64,000 nt of DNA from an uncultured Roseovarius sp. (GTDB lineage Bacteria; Pseudomonadota; Alphaproteobacteria; Rhodobacterales; Rhodobacteraceae). A model generated the notes under the pieces. That model worked only from the letters and a program-made list of their open reading frames with translations, ran no database searches and was not told the DNA's origin. The position numbers and the translations under genes were made by a program. Below are positions 54,958 to 63,118 of the stretch, in pieces; positions within the stretch are counted from its first letter, which is position 1, and every line of letters starts with the position of its first letter. Location: NCBI RefSeq assembly GCF_913057115.1, contig NZ_CAJXNN010000017.1, positions 1 to 64,000 of the forward strand, in the 5' to 3' direction.

Positions 54958-56577
54958 ATGATCAGAGCGATTGTTTTTATAGGGCTCACGTCCCTCGCCT
55001 CCCCTGTTTTCGCCCAAGACACCGCCCCCGGAGTCCCCGGCTCGGGCAGCACCGCAGACCATTCCAAATTCGAAGTCCTGCAAAAGGAATTCTCTTCCGG
55101 TCCCGAGGTGACCAAGGCCTGCCTGTCATGCCACACCGAAGCCGATGACCAAGTCATGCATTCCATCCATTTCAAATGGGAATTCGAGCATCCGGAAACC
55201 GGGCAGAGTTTAGGAAAACGCAACGTCATCAATGCCTTCTGCGGTGCCGTCGCCGGGAATGAGCCGCGCTGCACCTCCTGTCATGCGGGCTACGGCTGGG
55301 AGGATATGCAGCAATCCTCTGCACAGGCGCAGGCCACCCCGGATTGCCTTGTCTGCCACGACACATCGGGACAATACACCAAAACCGCCACCGGCGCGGG
55401 CCACCCGCCGCTTGATCCGGTGCCGCCCAATTCGAAAACCATCACAGGTGCCAAATCATGGCCCGTCGACCTTGGCAAAGCCGCGCGCAGCGTCGGAGAG
55501 CCGACCCGTGCCAACTGTGGCAACTGCCATTTCTACGGCGGCGGCGGCGATAACGTGAAGCACGGTGATCTGTCCTCGGCCCTCTATAATCCTGCCCGCG
55601 CCGTCGATGTCCACATGTCCCCCGAGGGCGAGGATTTCACCTGCTCCACCTGCCATGTCAGCGACCAACACGACTGGGCCGGTTCGCGTTACCTCATGCA
55701 GGCCAGTGATCCGCATGGGCAGGGCAAACCCGGCGCGGCCCGAAATGCCGCCACCTGCGAAAGCTGCCACGGCAACGCCCCGCATGAGGCCAACCTCAAA
55801 GGCCTCAAACTCAACGATCATACCGATACACTGGCTTGCCAAACCTGCCACATCCCCGAATTCGCCCGTGGCGGCGTGGCCACCAAAACCGTCTGGGATT
55901 GGTCCACCGCGGGCAAGCTGGATGAAGACGGCAATGCCATGGCCATCTCGGACTACCTCGAATCCGATGGCGACCACCGCCATACCTACATGTCCACCAA
56001 GGGCGATTTCGAATGGGGCGAGGACGTCCCACCCGTATACGCCTGGTTCAACGGCGTGGTCGAATACACCACCGGCGACCGCAAGATCGACCCGACCCAA
56101 ACCGTTGAGATCAACCCCATCCACGGCCGCCCCGACGCCGCCGACAGCCGTATCTGGCCCTTCAAACGCATGGAAGGCCGCCAAGCCTATGACAGCGTGA
56201 TGAACGAACTGGTCTACACCCACGTCTGGGGCCCCGACACCGATACCGCGCTTTGGACCAACTTCGATTGGGCCAAGGCGATCAAGGCGGGCATGGAGGC
56301 GGCGAGCGAAGACTATTCCGGCGAATATGACTTCGTGGATACCTACATGTATTGGCCCATCACCCACATGGTTGCCCCTGCCGAAGACGCGCTCGATTGC
56401 GCCACCTGCCACGCCAAGGATGGCCGCATGTCCGGCATCACCGGCGTCAACATGCCCGGAACCACCCCCTTCAATGCCGCTGGTCTTCTCGGCCTCGCCA
56501 TGGTCATCGCCGCCCTCGCCGGTGTCGTGATCCATGCCCTGATCCGCATCACTCGCAAAGGAGGCTCCCATGGCTGA
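54958..56577 (+). CDS. Octaheme c-type cytochrome, tetrathionate reductase (OTR) family
   Basis: 539-residue exported multiheme cytochrome. The signal peptide ends near residue 19 (ASPVFAQ). Eight CxxCH haem motifs start at about residues 55, 105, 130, 187, 229, 267, 294 and 481. The arrangement, including the long gap before the last haem, fits the Shewanella octaheme tetrathionate reductase family. A C-terminal helix (about 508-530) anchors it in the inner membrane. OTR reduces tetrathionate, nitrite and hydroxylamine in vitro; the native substrate here is unknown. It overlaps the cytochrome b gene by 8 bp. Confidence 0.9.
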   Translation: MIRAIVFIGLTSLASPVFAQDTAPGVPGSGSTADHSKFEVLQKEFSSGPEVTKACLSCHTEADDQVMHSIHFKWEFEHPETGQSLGKRNVINAFCGAVAGNEPRCTSCHAGYGWEDMQQSSAQAQATPDCLVCHDTSGQYTKTATGAGHPPLDPVPPNSKTITGAKSWPVDLGKAARSVGEPTRANCGNCHFYGGGGDNVKHGDLSSALYNPARAVDVHMSPEGEDFTCSTCHVSDQHDWAGSRYLMQASDPHGQGKPGAARNAATCESCHGNAPHEANLKGLKLNDHTDTLACQTCHIPEFARGGVATKTVWDWSTAGKLDEDGNAMAISDYLESDGDHRHTYMSTKGDFEWGEDVPPVYAWFNGVVEYTTGDRKIDPTQTVEINPIHGRPDAADSRIWPFKRMEGRQAYDSVMNELVYTHVWGPDTDTALWTNFDWAKAIKAGMEAASEDYSGEYDFVDTYMYWPITHMVAPAEDALDCATCHAKDGRMSGITGVNMPGTTPFNAAGLLGLAMVIAALAGVVIHALIRITRKGGSHG

Positions 56578-57232
56578 GCGTTTCGTCAAGGTCTACCCCC
56601 GCTTTGAACGCTTCTGGCACTGGTCGCAAATGGCGCTGATCATGGTGCTGCTCTTTACCGGGCTGGCCCTGAATGGCCTGCATGGGCTGATCCCCTTTGG
56701 TCCGGCCACCATGCTGCATATCATCGCCGCGCTGGCCCTGATCGTGCTCTGGGTTTTCGCGATCTTTTGGCACCTGACCACCGGCACGTGGAAACACTAC
56801 GTCCCCACCCGCAAAGGCCTCCTGCGCGTCGCCAAGTTCTATGTCTGGGATATCTTCAAGGGTGATCCCCACCCCTACCGCAAGGCCTATTGGCGCAAAC
56901 ATAATCCACTACAGGCGGTGACTTATCTGGCTCTCAAGGTCCTGCTTTTCCCCGCCATCTGGATCACCGGCCTGCTCGCCCTCGGCTGGAACTTTTGGGA
57001 GGATATCCCCAACGCCCCAATGCTGGGCGCGCTGGTCTCCAATATCCATCTGCTGGCCGCCTATGCCATCGCCGCCTTCGTCATCGCCCATGTCTACCTT
57101 CTGACCGTGGGCCACTCCTTCCGCGAGCACGTGAAACCGATGATCACCGGCTTCGACAAGATCGACCTCACGCCTGCGGAAGAGGCCTATCTCGAAGCCG
57201 ACGAACCCGGCCGCCTCAAACCCAAGGGGTAA
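56570..57232 (+). CDS. Cytochrome b/b6-type membrane subunit
   Basis: 220-residue integral membrane protein with four or five helices and well-placed haem-ligand histidines: FERFWHWSQMA (about 12-22), ATMLHIIAAL, FAIFWHLTTG and the C-terminal AYAIAAFVIAHVYLLTVGH. It resembles the cytochrome b561/formate-dehydrogenase gamma group. Overlap with the octaheme gene indicates a quinol-linked partner that passes electrons to or from the octaheme cytochrome. Confidence 0.88.
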   Translation: MAERFVKVYPRFERFWHWSQMALIMVLLFTGLALNGLHGLIPFGPATMLHIIAALALIVLWVFAIFWHLTTGTWKHYVPTRKGLLRVAKFYVWDIFKGDPHPYRKAYWRKHNPLQAVTYLALKVLLFPAIWITGLLALGWNFWEDIPNAPMLGALVSNIHLLAAYAIAAFVIAHVYLLTVGHSFREHVKPMITGFDKIDLTPAEEAYLEADEPGRLKPKG

Positions 57233-57332
57233 AGCCTTTCCAGTCATTGTTGCATCACCAATACCCTGCCAGGCCTACGGCCTTCTCGGGACATTGGCGA
57301 TGCAGTTTGAGTCAAGGTGAACTGGAAACGCT
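57233..57332. repeat. Nested inverted repeat filling the cytochrome b-patatin gap
   Basis: Outer arms AGCCTTTCCAGT (57233-57244) and ACTGGAAACGCT (57321-57332) match at 11 of 12; inner arms TGCATCACCAAT (57251-57262) and ATTGGCGATGCA (57293-57304) match at 11 of 12; the core is AGGCC-TAC-GGCCT (57271-57283). The element runs from the base after one stop codon to the base before the convergent one. It could be a bidirectional terminator, a small mobile palindrome or a structured RNA. Confidence 0.75.
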
Positions 57333-58355
57333 CTAACCATACATCGCGGCCATATCCACGGTGCTGCCCTGCCCCAGATCGTCCCTGTGCGCCGCAAGAA
57401 ACCGCTCCGTTGCCGCATAGCCCGCATCATGCAACCGATGCAGAGTCACCGGCGACGGAACCAGCTTGGTCGCCACCGACAACTCCCGCATCAGCGCGTC
57501 ATCGGCAATCATATGCACATAAAGCCGCTTCATTGTGCCTTGGTTCAGCGCGCCATCGTCCAACAAACGTTGCACGAAATGAATCGCCCGCAACTCCCGT
57601 AACAGCGAGGAGTTGAAACTGATCTCGTTGATCCGGTTCTGAATGTCCTGCGGGCTTCTCGGCACCTCCTCGCGTTCCAGCGGGTTGATATGCACGATCA
57701 AAATGTCGCTCGGCAAATCCCCCTCGAACAGCGGAAAAAGCGCCGGGTTGCCGGTATATCCGCCGTCCCAATAATGCGCGCCCTCGATCTCCACCGCCTT
57801 GAACAATGTCGGCAAACAGGCCGAGGCCAAAAGCGCCTCGGTCGAAATCTCCGCCCCACGAAACACCTTGATCTTGCCGGTATGCACATTGGTGGCACCC
57901 ACGAAAAATGCAGGGCCGTCCTCGGCACAAACCGTGTCATAATGAAATTGCTCCACGATACGCGTCAGCGGATTGGCATAAAACGGCCCATAGGCATAGG
58001 GGCTCACCACCCGGCTCATGGCATCAGCGAAAAGATAGGGCGGTGACAATTCCAGCGCGCCGCTAAAGGCCTCCGGCTGCGGCATGACCCCCGCCATCCA
58101 GGCGGGCATCCGCATATCCTGCACCGCGCCCATCTGCTCCCACAACCACTCCAGGTTGGCCCGCGCTCCGTCGCGCCCGCCTTCCAGCAAGCCGGATTTC
58201 ACCGCTGCCCCGTTCAAGGCCCCGGCCGATGTCCCCGAAATCCCGGCAATCTCGATGCCCTCATCTTCCAAAAGACGATCCAGAACACCCCAGGTAAAGG
58301 CGCCATGCGCGCCGCCACCCTGAAGCGCCAGGTTGATCCGCTTCACATTAGACAC
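57333..58355 (-). CDS. Patatin-like phospholipase
   Basis: 340-residue lipid acyl hydrolase. The oxyanion loop LQGGGAHGAF (about 12-21), nucleophile motif GTSAG (Ser at about 43) and the catalytic aspartate in YWDGGYTGNP (about 195-204) complete the Ser-Asp dyad. No signal peptide is seen. It lies downstream of bdhA on the same strand, a combination consistent with a role in polyhydroxybutyrate or lipid turnover, although that is inference. Confidence 0.88.
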   Translation of the reverse strand: MSNVKRINLALQGGGAHGAFTWGVLDRLLEDEGIEIAGISGTSAGALNGAAVKSGLLEGGRDGARANLEWLWEQMGAVQDMRMPAWMAGVMPQPEAFSGALELSPPYLFADAMSRVVSPYAYGPFYANPLTRIVEQFHYDTVCAEDGPAFFVGATNVHTGKIKVFRGAEISTEALLASACLPTLFKAVEIEGAHYWDGGYTGNPALFPLFEGDLPSDILIVHINPLEREEVPRSPQDIQNRINEISFNSSLLRELRAIHFVQRLLDDGALNQGTMKRLYVHMIADDALMRELSVATKLVPSPVTLHRLHDAGYAATERFLAAHRDDLGQGSTVDMAAMYG

Positions 58356-58367
58356 GTGACCCTCATC

Positions 58368-58414
58368 TTCTTCTGTTCATAAATATCCCGGGGGTCCGGG
58401 GGCAGCGCCCCCGG
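58368..58414 (-). repeat. 3' element copy C (downstream of bdhA)
   Basis: On the minus strand, after bdhA, a CCGGGGGC-GCT-GCCCCCGG hairpin (58396-58414 on plus) precedes GACCCCCGGGATATTTAT and the GAACAGAAGAAGA tail, which is shared with copy D. Confidence 0.78.
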
Positions 58415-58447
58415 CCGGTCGGATCGCGTCAGCGATCCGAGACATCC

Positions 58448-59221
58448 TCACATCGCGGTCCAGCCGCCATCGACACTGATCGTGGTACCCGTCACCTGCG
58501 CCGCCGCATCCGAGCACAGGTAAAGCGCGGTGCCGCCCAATTGTTCGACCGTGGCAAATTCCTTCGACGGTTGCCGCTTGAGCATGACATCCTTGATCAC
58601 ATCCTCGCGGCTCATGTCGTATTCTTTCATCGTATCGGGAATCTGCGCTTCCACCAGCGGCGTCAGGACATACCCGGGGCAGATCGCATTGGCGGTAATC
58701 GGCTCCTGCGCGGTCTCAAGGGCGGTGACCTTGGTCAGGCCGACAACCCCGTGCTTGGCCGCCACATAGGCCGATTTGAAGGGGCTGGCGCGCAACCCGT
58801 GGGCACTGGCGACATTGATCACCCGGCCCCAGCCCGCCTTGCGCATCATCGGCAGCGCGGCGGCAGTCGTGTGAAAGGCCGAACTCATGTTAATGGCAAT
58901 GATGGCATCCCATTTGTCGACTGGAAATTCCTCGATCCCGGCGACATGTTGGATACCGGCGTTGTTGACCAGAATATCGCAGGCCCCCGCCTGTTCGATC
59001 AGGGCGCGGCACTCGTCAGGCTTGGACATATCCGCCTTGATGTAACGCGCCTCGACCCCGTGCTCCTTGCCAATCCGCTCGGCGAGGGCGTGATCCTCGT
59101 CGCTATCGGTGAAGGAATTCAGAACCACCTTGGCCCCGGCCTTGGCCAATTCCTCGGCGATGCCCAGCCCGATACCCGAGTTCGATCCGGTGATAATCGC
59201 TGTCTTGCCTGTGACGCTCAT
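58448..59221 (-). CDS. bdhA: 3-hydroxybutyrate dehydrogenase
   Basis: 257-residue short-chain dehydrogenase that interconverts 3-hydroxybutyrate and acetoacetate with NAD. It has the cofactor motif TGSNSGIGLGIAEELAKAG (about 10-28), NNAGIQHV (about 88-95), the catalytic Ser-Tyr-Lys set in VINVASAHGL and AYVAAKHGVVGLTK, and family segments ICPGYVLTPLVEAQIP and PSKEFATVEQLG. The ATG at 59221 follows GGGAGA; a longer frame upstream is not conserved. Confidence 0.92.
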   Translation of the reverse strand: MSVTGKTAIITGSNSGIGLGIAEELAKAGAKVVLNSFTDSDEDHALAERIGKEHGVEARYIKADMSKPDECRALIEQAGACDILVNNAGIQHVAGIEEFPVDKWDAIIAINMSSAFHTTAAALPMMRKAGWGRVINVASAHGLRASPFKSAYVAAKHGVVGLTKVTALETAQEPITANAICPGYVLTPLVEAQIPDTMKEYDMSREDVIKDVMLKRQPSKEFATVEQLGGTALYLCSDAAAQVTGTTISVDGGWTAM

Positions 59222-59324
59222 GTCGTGTCTCCCGTTGCTTTGCGATTGCAGCATAAATGCCGCGCCCGCGAATTGCACCGGGAAAGACAGGTTCCTTTTG
59301 CCCCTGCCCTCTGATTGTGAGAAC

Positions 59325-59401
59325 AAAAAAAAACGCCGGCACGAAGCCGGCGTTAAGTTATTGAGGCAGGTTTCATACAGGCAAGAAACCTATCGAGCAG
59401 T
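59325..59401 (-). ncRNA. Candidate small RNA, about 77 nt
   Basis: A strong intrinsic terminator reads leftward: AACGCCGGC-TTCGT-GCCGGCGTT then a run of nine T (59354 down to 59325). No minus-strand gene ends here and no plus-strand gene precedes it, so it is unexplained by coding genes. Before it on the same strand lies a 7-bp hairpin AGGTTTC-N10-GAAACCT (59368-59391), and further upstream are promoter-like boxes. This gives a transcript of about 77 nt with two stems, the shape of an Hfq-class RNA. Not matched to a known family. Confidence 0.6.
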
Positions 59402-59407
59402 GCACTC

Positions 59408-59437
59408 TTTATAAGCAATCTGACGCCATGATCCAAG
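59408..59437 (-). promoter_or_regulatory. Putative promoter of the candidate small RNA
   Basis: On the minus strand CTTGGA (59432-59437) and TATAAA (59408-59413) are separated by 18 bp, close to the alphaproteobacterial housekeeping consensus. The predicted start is near 59401. Confidence 0.5.
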
Positions 59438-59516
59438 CTAAAAGTTTGAAAAGGCAAGAATCCCTGTCTACGGTCCTGCCCCAAGCATATAAAGGCCCCG
59501 GGGGATTGTTGCCAAA

Positions 59517-61343
59517 ATGAGACCAGATTTTTTCCGTCTTGCAGGCATCGCAGCCACGTTATTTTTACTGGTCTTCGGCACGCTGCCCGGCCACGCAGAG
59601 AAGGCGCATGGCATAGCTATGTATGGCCAACCCGCCCTTCCACCTGATTTTGTGTCATTGCCATACGTCAATCCAGATGCGCCCAAGGGCGGGCGGGTCG
59701 TAACAGGCAACGTCGGCAGCTTCGATTCGCTCAATCCTTTCATCCTCAAAGGCAGTGCGCCGTGGCAGCTTCGCTACCTCACTCACGAATCTCTCATGGG
59801 CCGATCCTGGGATGAACCCTTCTCCCTTTACGGCCTTCTCGCCGAATCGATCGAGACAGGTCCGAATCGCGAATGGGTGGAATTCACCCTCCGTGAAGAG
59901 GCCCGATTCTCCGATGGAAGCCCCATCACCGTCGAAGATGTCCTCTGGTCCTATGAGGTCTTGGGCACCCAAGGGCACCCACGCTACCGCGCCTTTTGGG
60001 ACAAACTCGCGTCGATTGAACAAACCGGCCCGCGAAGCCTGCGCCTCACCTTCACCGAAGAGGATCGCGAACTCGCCCTCATCGCCGGTCTGCGCCCTAT
60101 CCTCCAGAAATCCCAATGGCAGGGCAAGGAATTCAGCGAAGGCACGATCAATGACATTCCCCTCGGTTCCGCCCCTTACGTTGTGGAGGACTTCGAGGTG
60201 GGCCGCCACGTCACCCTCAAACGCAACCCCGACTACTGGGGCAACGCCCTGCCCCTGCGCCAAGGTGTGCATAACTTCGATGAAATCCGCATTGAGTTCT
60301 ACGGCGACAACACCGTGTTGAAAGAAGCCTTCAAAGCCAAGGCCATCTCCTACATCCGCGAGTTCAACGCCGAACGTTGGGAGAGCCAGTATGATTTTCC
60401 GGCCGTGCAATCCGGTGAAATCGTCAAATCCGAGATTCCACACCGCAAACCCTCGGGCATGACCGGCTTTGTCATGAACACCCGCAACCCACCGCTTGAT
60501 GACTGGCGCGTGCGCGAGGCATTGATTCAGGCGTTTAACTTCGAGTTCATCAACGACACGCTCACCGGCGGGCGACAACCGCGCATCACCTCCTATTTCT
60601 CGGGCTCCGAACTGGCCATGCAGCCCGGCCCGGCCAAGGGGCCGGTGCGCGATTTGCTGGAACCCTTCGCCGATAGCCTCCTGCCCGGCACGCTGGACGG
60701 CTATGAGCTGCCGCAAAGCGATGGCTCCAAACGCAATCGCCGCAACCTGCGCCGTGCCATGAAGCTGCTGAACGAGGCCGGTTGGACCGTACAAGACGGC
60801 CTGTTGCGCAACGCAGCCGGCGAGGTGATGGAGCTTACAGTGCTTTTGCAGCAAGACGCGCTCATCCAGCAGGCTACGGCCATCATGGATATCTATGCCC
60901 GCGCACTGGAACGGCTTGGCATCATCCTCACCTTGCAATCCACCGACAAGGCGCAATACAACGAACGCCAGCGGGTCTATGATTTCGACCTCACATTCGC
61001 CCGTTGGTCGCTCAGCCTCAGCCCCGGCAACGAACAACTCTATTACTGGGGCACCGAGGCCGCCGACCAACCCGGCAGCCGCAACCTTATGGGCATGAAA
61101 AGCCCCGCCGCCGAGGCCATGGTCCAAGAAATGCTGACCGCCCGCACCCAAGAAGGCTTCACCGCCGCCGTGCGTGCCTTGGACCGGGTGTTGATTTCAG
61201 GTCGCTATGTGATTCCAATTCACTCTTATGCCGTTGGCCGCATTGCCCATTTGCGCGAATTGCGTTATCCACAGGATCGCTTGCCGATCTACGGGGATGG
61301 CATCGGCTTTCTCCCGACGGTTTGGTGGCACGAGGCAGAATAA
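59517..61343 (+). CDS. Peptide/microcin-type ABC transporter substrate-binding protein (YejA-like)
   Basis: 608-residue periplasmic binding protein of the SBP family 5. It has a signal peptide (FFRLAGIAATLFLLVFGTLPGHA, cleavage near 27), then HGIAMYGQPALPPDFVSLPYVNPDAPKGGRVV, which is typical of YejA. Later segments (DVLWSYEVL, RYRAFWDKL, YWGTEAADQPGSRNLMGMKSPA) also fit. No yejBEF permease or ATPase genes follow in the window, so partners must lie elsewhere. Ligand: peptides likely, by family. Confidence 0.9.
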   Translation: MRPDFFRLAGIAATLFLLVFGTLPGHAEKAHGIAMYGQPALPPDFVSLPYVNPDAPKGGRVVTGNVGSFDSLNPFILKGSAPWQLRYLTHESLMGRSWDEPFSLYGLLAESIETGPNREWVEFTLREEARFSDGSPITVEDVLWSYEVLGTQGHPRYRAFWDKLASIEQTGPRSLRLTFTEEDRELALIAGLRPILQKSQWQGKEFSEGTINDIPLGSAPYVVEDFEVGRHVTLKRNPDYWGNALPLRQGVHNFDEIRIEFYGDNTVLKEAFKAKAISYIREFNAERWESQYDFPAVQSGEIVKSEIPHRKPSGMTGFVMNTRNPPLDDWRVREALIQAFNFEFINDTLTGGRQPRITSYFSGSELAMQPGPAKGPVRDLLEPFADSLLPGTLDGYELPQSDGSKRNRRNLRRAMKLLNEAGWTVQDGLLRNAAGEVMELTVLLQQDALIQQATAIMDIYARALERLGIILTLQSTDKAQYNERQRVYDFDLTFARWSLSLSPGNEQLYYWGTEAADQPGSRNLMGMKSPAAEAMVQEMLTARTQEGFTAAVRALDRVLISGRYVIPIHSYAVGRIAHLRELRYPQDRLPIYGDGIGFLPTVWWHEAE

Positions 61344-61376
61344 GAAGCAGTCTTGATAAACAAGAGGCACAAAGCC

Positions 61377-61490
61377 ATGAAGAAACTGATCGCTTTCTCG
61401 CTGATCGCGGCCCTCGCCGGCTGTGCTACAGTTGATGGCGTCGGACGCGATATCTCGGGTGCGGCGCGCGGGGTTCAAAGCTGGTTCTGA
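61377..61490 (+). CDS. Entericidin-like small lipoprotein
   Basis: 37-residue ORF: a lysine-rich start (MKKLIAFSLIAALAGC) with lipobox LAGC and Cys16, then a short tail TVDGVGRDISGAARGVQSWF. The GVGRDIS pattern resembles the GxGxDI segment of entericidin A/B lipoproteins. It starts 33 bp after the peptide-binding protein, so it is possibly co-transcribed. In E. coli entericidins form an antidote/toxin pair; only one member is seen here. Confidence 0.75.
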   Translation: MKKLIAFSLIAALAGCATVDGVGRDISGAARGVQSWF

Positions 61491-61515
61491 TCCGAACCTG
61501 ACCCTAGGCTTTCGA

Positions 61516-62148
61516 TCACCGAAACGGGCGCAGGGCTTGCCTGATGCGCCCTTTCTTCGTGTTCTGACGGTTCTTCTGCGGAAGGTGCCGCAAGAGGCGT
61601 CTGGACACGCCAAGCTCCATGACCGGACTCAACAAATCCCGCATCAGGCTTGGCTGATGTGCGTATAGGCTTTCCTCTTCGGAGGGTCCCAGCTTCAATC
61701 GGTTCTCCAGCAAGGTGCCAAGGATACGCTCATCCAGTATCCACCGGCCACGCCGCCCCTCCTCGCGATCCGTCTGCTGAAACTCGAGCCAGCGCGCGAC
61801 ACGCTTTCGCGCCGCGATGTCCTGATTGGGGTAGGCAAGATAAAAGCCACTGTTCACCCGTAGACAGATATTGTCCAGAACCCGTGCCGCCCCACGAAAT
61901 TCCGACGGCACATCCATCTTGCGCATGTAATTGAAGCGCTCCGGCTCGCCGTTGAAGAAAACTTCCAGTGCGACGCCAAGGTCAATGCCCTTTTGCGCCA
62001 TGACCCAACCAAGAACGGCTTCGGGATGCATGGACCAATCGTATTGACGGGCCAGACGAGGCAACTCCTCGCGCGCCATCTTGCGCGCCTGCGCAAGATG
62101 CTCCTTGTCCGTGCCAGTGCTCCAATCGAACGCGCCGAAAGAATGCAT
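61516..62148 (-). CDS. Uncharacterised protein, possibly DUF4274-like
   Basis: 210-residue cytoplasmic protein without signal or membrane helices. The segment LARQYDWSMHPEAVLGWVMAQKGIDLGVALEVFFNGEPERF (span about 32-72) resembles DUF4274, in which a YxW...P...I pattern is followed by CDLGTAL-like residues. The C-terminal third is basic (RRLLRHLPQKNRQNTKKGR). It is divergent from the next gene by 35 bp. No function is proposed. Confidence 0.65.
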   Translation of the reverse strand: MHSFGAFDWSTGTDKEHLAQARKMAREELPRLARQYDWSMHPEAVLGWVMAQKGIDLGVALEVFFNGEPERFNYMRKMDVPSEFRGAARVLDNICLRVNSGFYLAYPNQDIAARKRVARWLEFQQTDREEGRRGRWILDERILGTLLENRLKLGPSEEESLYAHQPSLMRDLLSPVMELGVSRRLLRHLPQKNRQNTKKGRIRQALRPFR

Positions 62149-62183
62149 TCCGTTTCTCCGAAACCGCAGCTAAGTTCGCCCCC

Positions 62184-62951
62184 ATGGTGAACACCCCTGA
62201 AGATGACCTGCGAAAACGATCAGAGTTGGGAGCAATTGTGTCCCTCTTGCGGCCATTTCTCCGGTTGGGTCATCTGGTAATGGTTTTCGGGCTGCTCGCC
62301 GCCGGTCCGGGCGCAGCACAAGGCGTTCATGTCGCCCGATATGACAGCTTGCAACGCGAACTTGATGCACGCATTACGTTTGACAGCCTGCCAAAACGCG
62401 CCGAACCGGGGCTCAACTTCAATGCCCCCATGCGCATGGGCCGCGCCCAGCTTGGACAGCATTTCGAAGGCCAGATCCCGGAGTTTGCCGATGGCTTTGA
62501 CCGGATTTCCGGCGCGCCCACCGAGCCTTTGACCCTCCGCCCCGGTCAATCCGGCCAAAACCTGTCGGTCGCAATGCATCGCGGCTTCGAAAGCAACGCA
62601 CTCTTTCCGCTTGGGCGGGCCGGATTTCCGGCGCTGGATGCCCGCGGGGAAGGCGCGCTCGCCATTCTTTTCGACCAAGGGCAAAGGGCCATCGCGCTGC
62701 GCATCCATTCTGATTACCCTGCCCCGCTCGGGGGCGCACCGAAGCCGGGTCATGTCACCTTGAAGCTCTTTACCCGGCAAGGTCACCTTGTTGCCCGCCA
62801 CAAGGCCCAGCTTTCCACCGGCATTACCGAGATCGGTCTGCGCCGCACGGGCGGCCTTCCCGATATCGCCGGCGTCATCATCACCAATGACGATCCGGGC
62901 GGGATTGCCATTGACGATATCCTCTATCAAACTGCCCCGGCGGCGTTCTGA
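62184..62951 (+). CDS. Secreted protein of unknown function
   Basis: 255 residues, or 223 if the ATG at 62280 is used; the latter places a signal peptide (MVFGLLAAGPGAAQG) at the N-terminus. The mature part is beta-rich in appearance, with FDSLPKRAEPGLNFNAPMRMG and a C-terminal GLPDIAGVIITNDDPGGIAIDDILY that recalls calcium-binding or lectin-like exported domains (the IDDI ending). I do not recognise a family. It may share a promoter region with the divergent gene at 62148. Confidence 0.65.
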   Translation: MVNTPEDDLRKRSELGAIVSLLRPFLRLGHLVMVFGLLAAGPGAAQGVHVARYDSLQRELDARITFDSLPKRAEPGLNFNAPMRMGRAQLGQHFEGQIPEFADGFDRISGAPTEPLTLRPGQSGQNLSVAMHRGFESNALFPLGRAGFPALDARGEGALAILFDQGQRAIALRIHSDYPAPLGGAPKPGHVTLKLFTRQGHLVARHKAQLSTGITEIGLRRTGGLPDIAGVIITNDDPGGIAIDDILYQTAPAAF

Positions 62952-62968
62952 TAAGAAAGGGCCAAAAC

Positions 62969-63115
62969 ATGCCGAAAGGTTATCGGGTGGGTCACATGGA
63001 TATCGACGATCCCCAGCAAGACGACTCCCATAAAGCCCCCAATTCCGCGCCAGTCGGTGAATGCGGCGCAGGCCTCCCGGCGTGCGTTGGCCACTTTCAA
63101 AGCCACAAGGGTTAA
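62969..63115 (+). pseudogene. Truncated, degenerate DUF1330 gene remnant
   Basis: A 48-codon ORF reads MPKGYRVGHMDIDDPQQ, then a diverged middle, then GECGAGLPACVGHFQSHKG. The opening matches DUF1330 proteins, which typically begin M-x-KGYWIxxVDVTDP, and the later part lines up in frame with their YGARFLVRGGxFExxEG block. The usual protein is about 95 residues, so the second half is gone and key aromatic residues are replaced. It ends three bases before the first TerB gene. Confidence 0.6.
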
Positions 63116-63118
63116 GCC

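Noticed and set aside
59332-59354. Terminator at 59332-59354 assigned to bdhA
   Set aside because: bdhA starts left of it and is transcribed leftward, so the site lies upstream of that gene, not after it.
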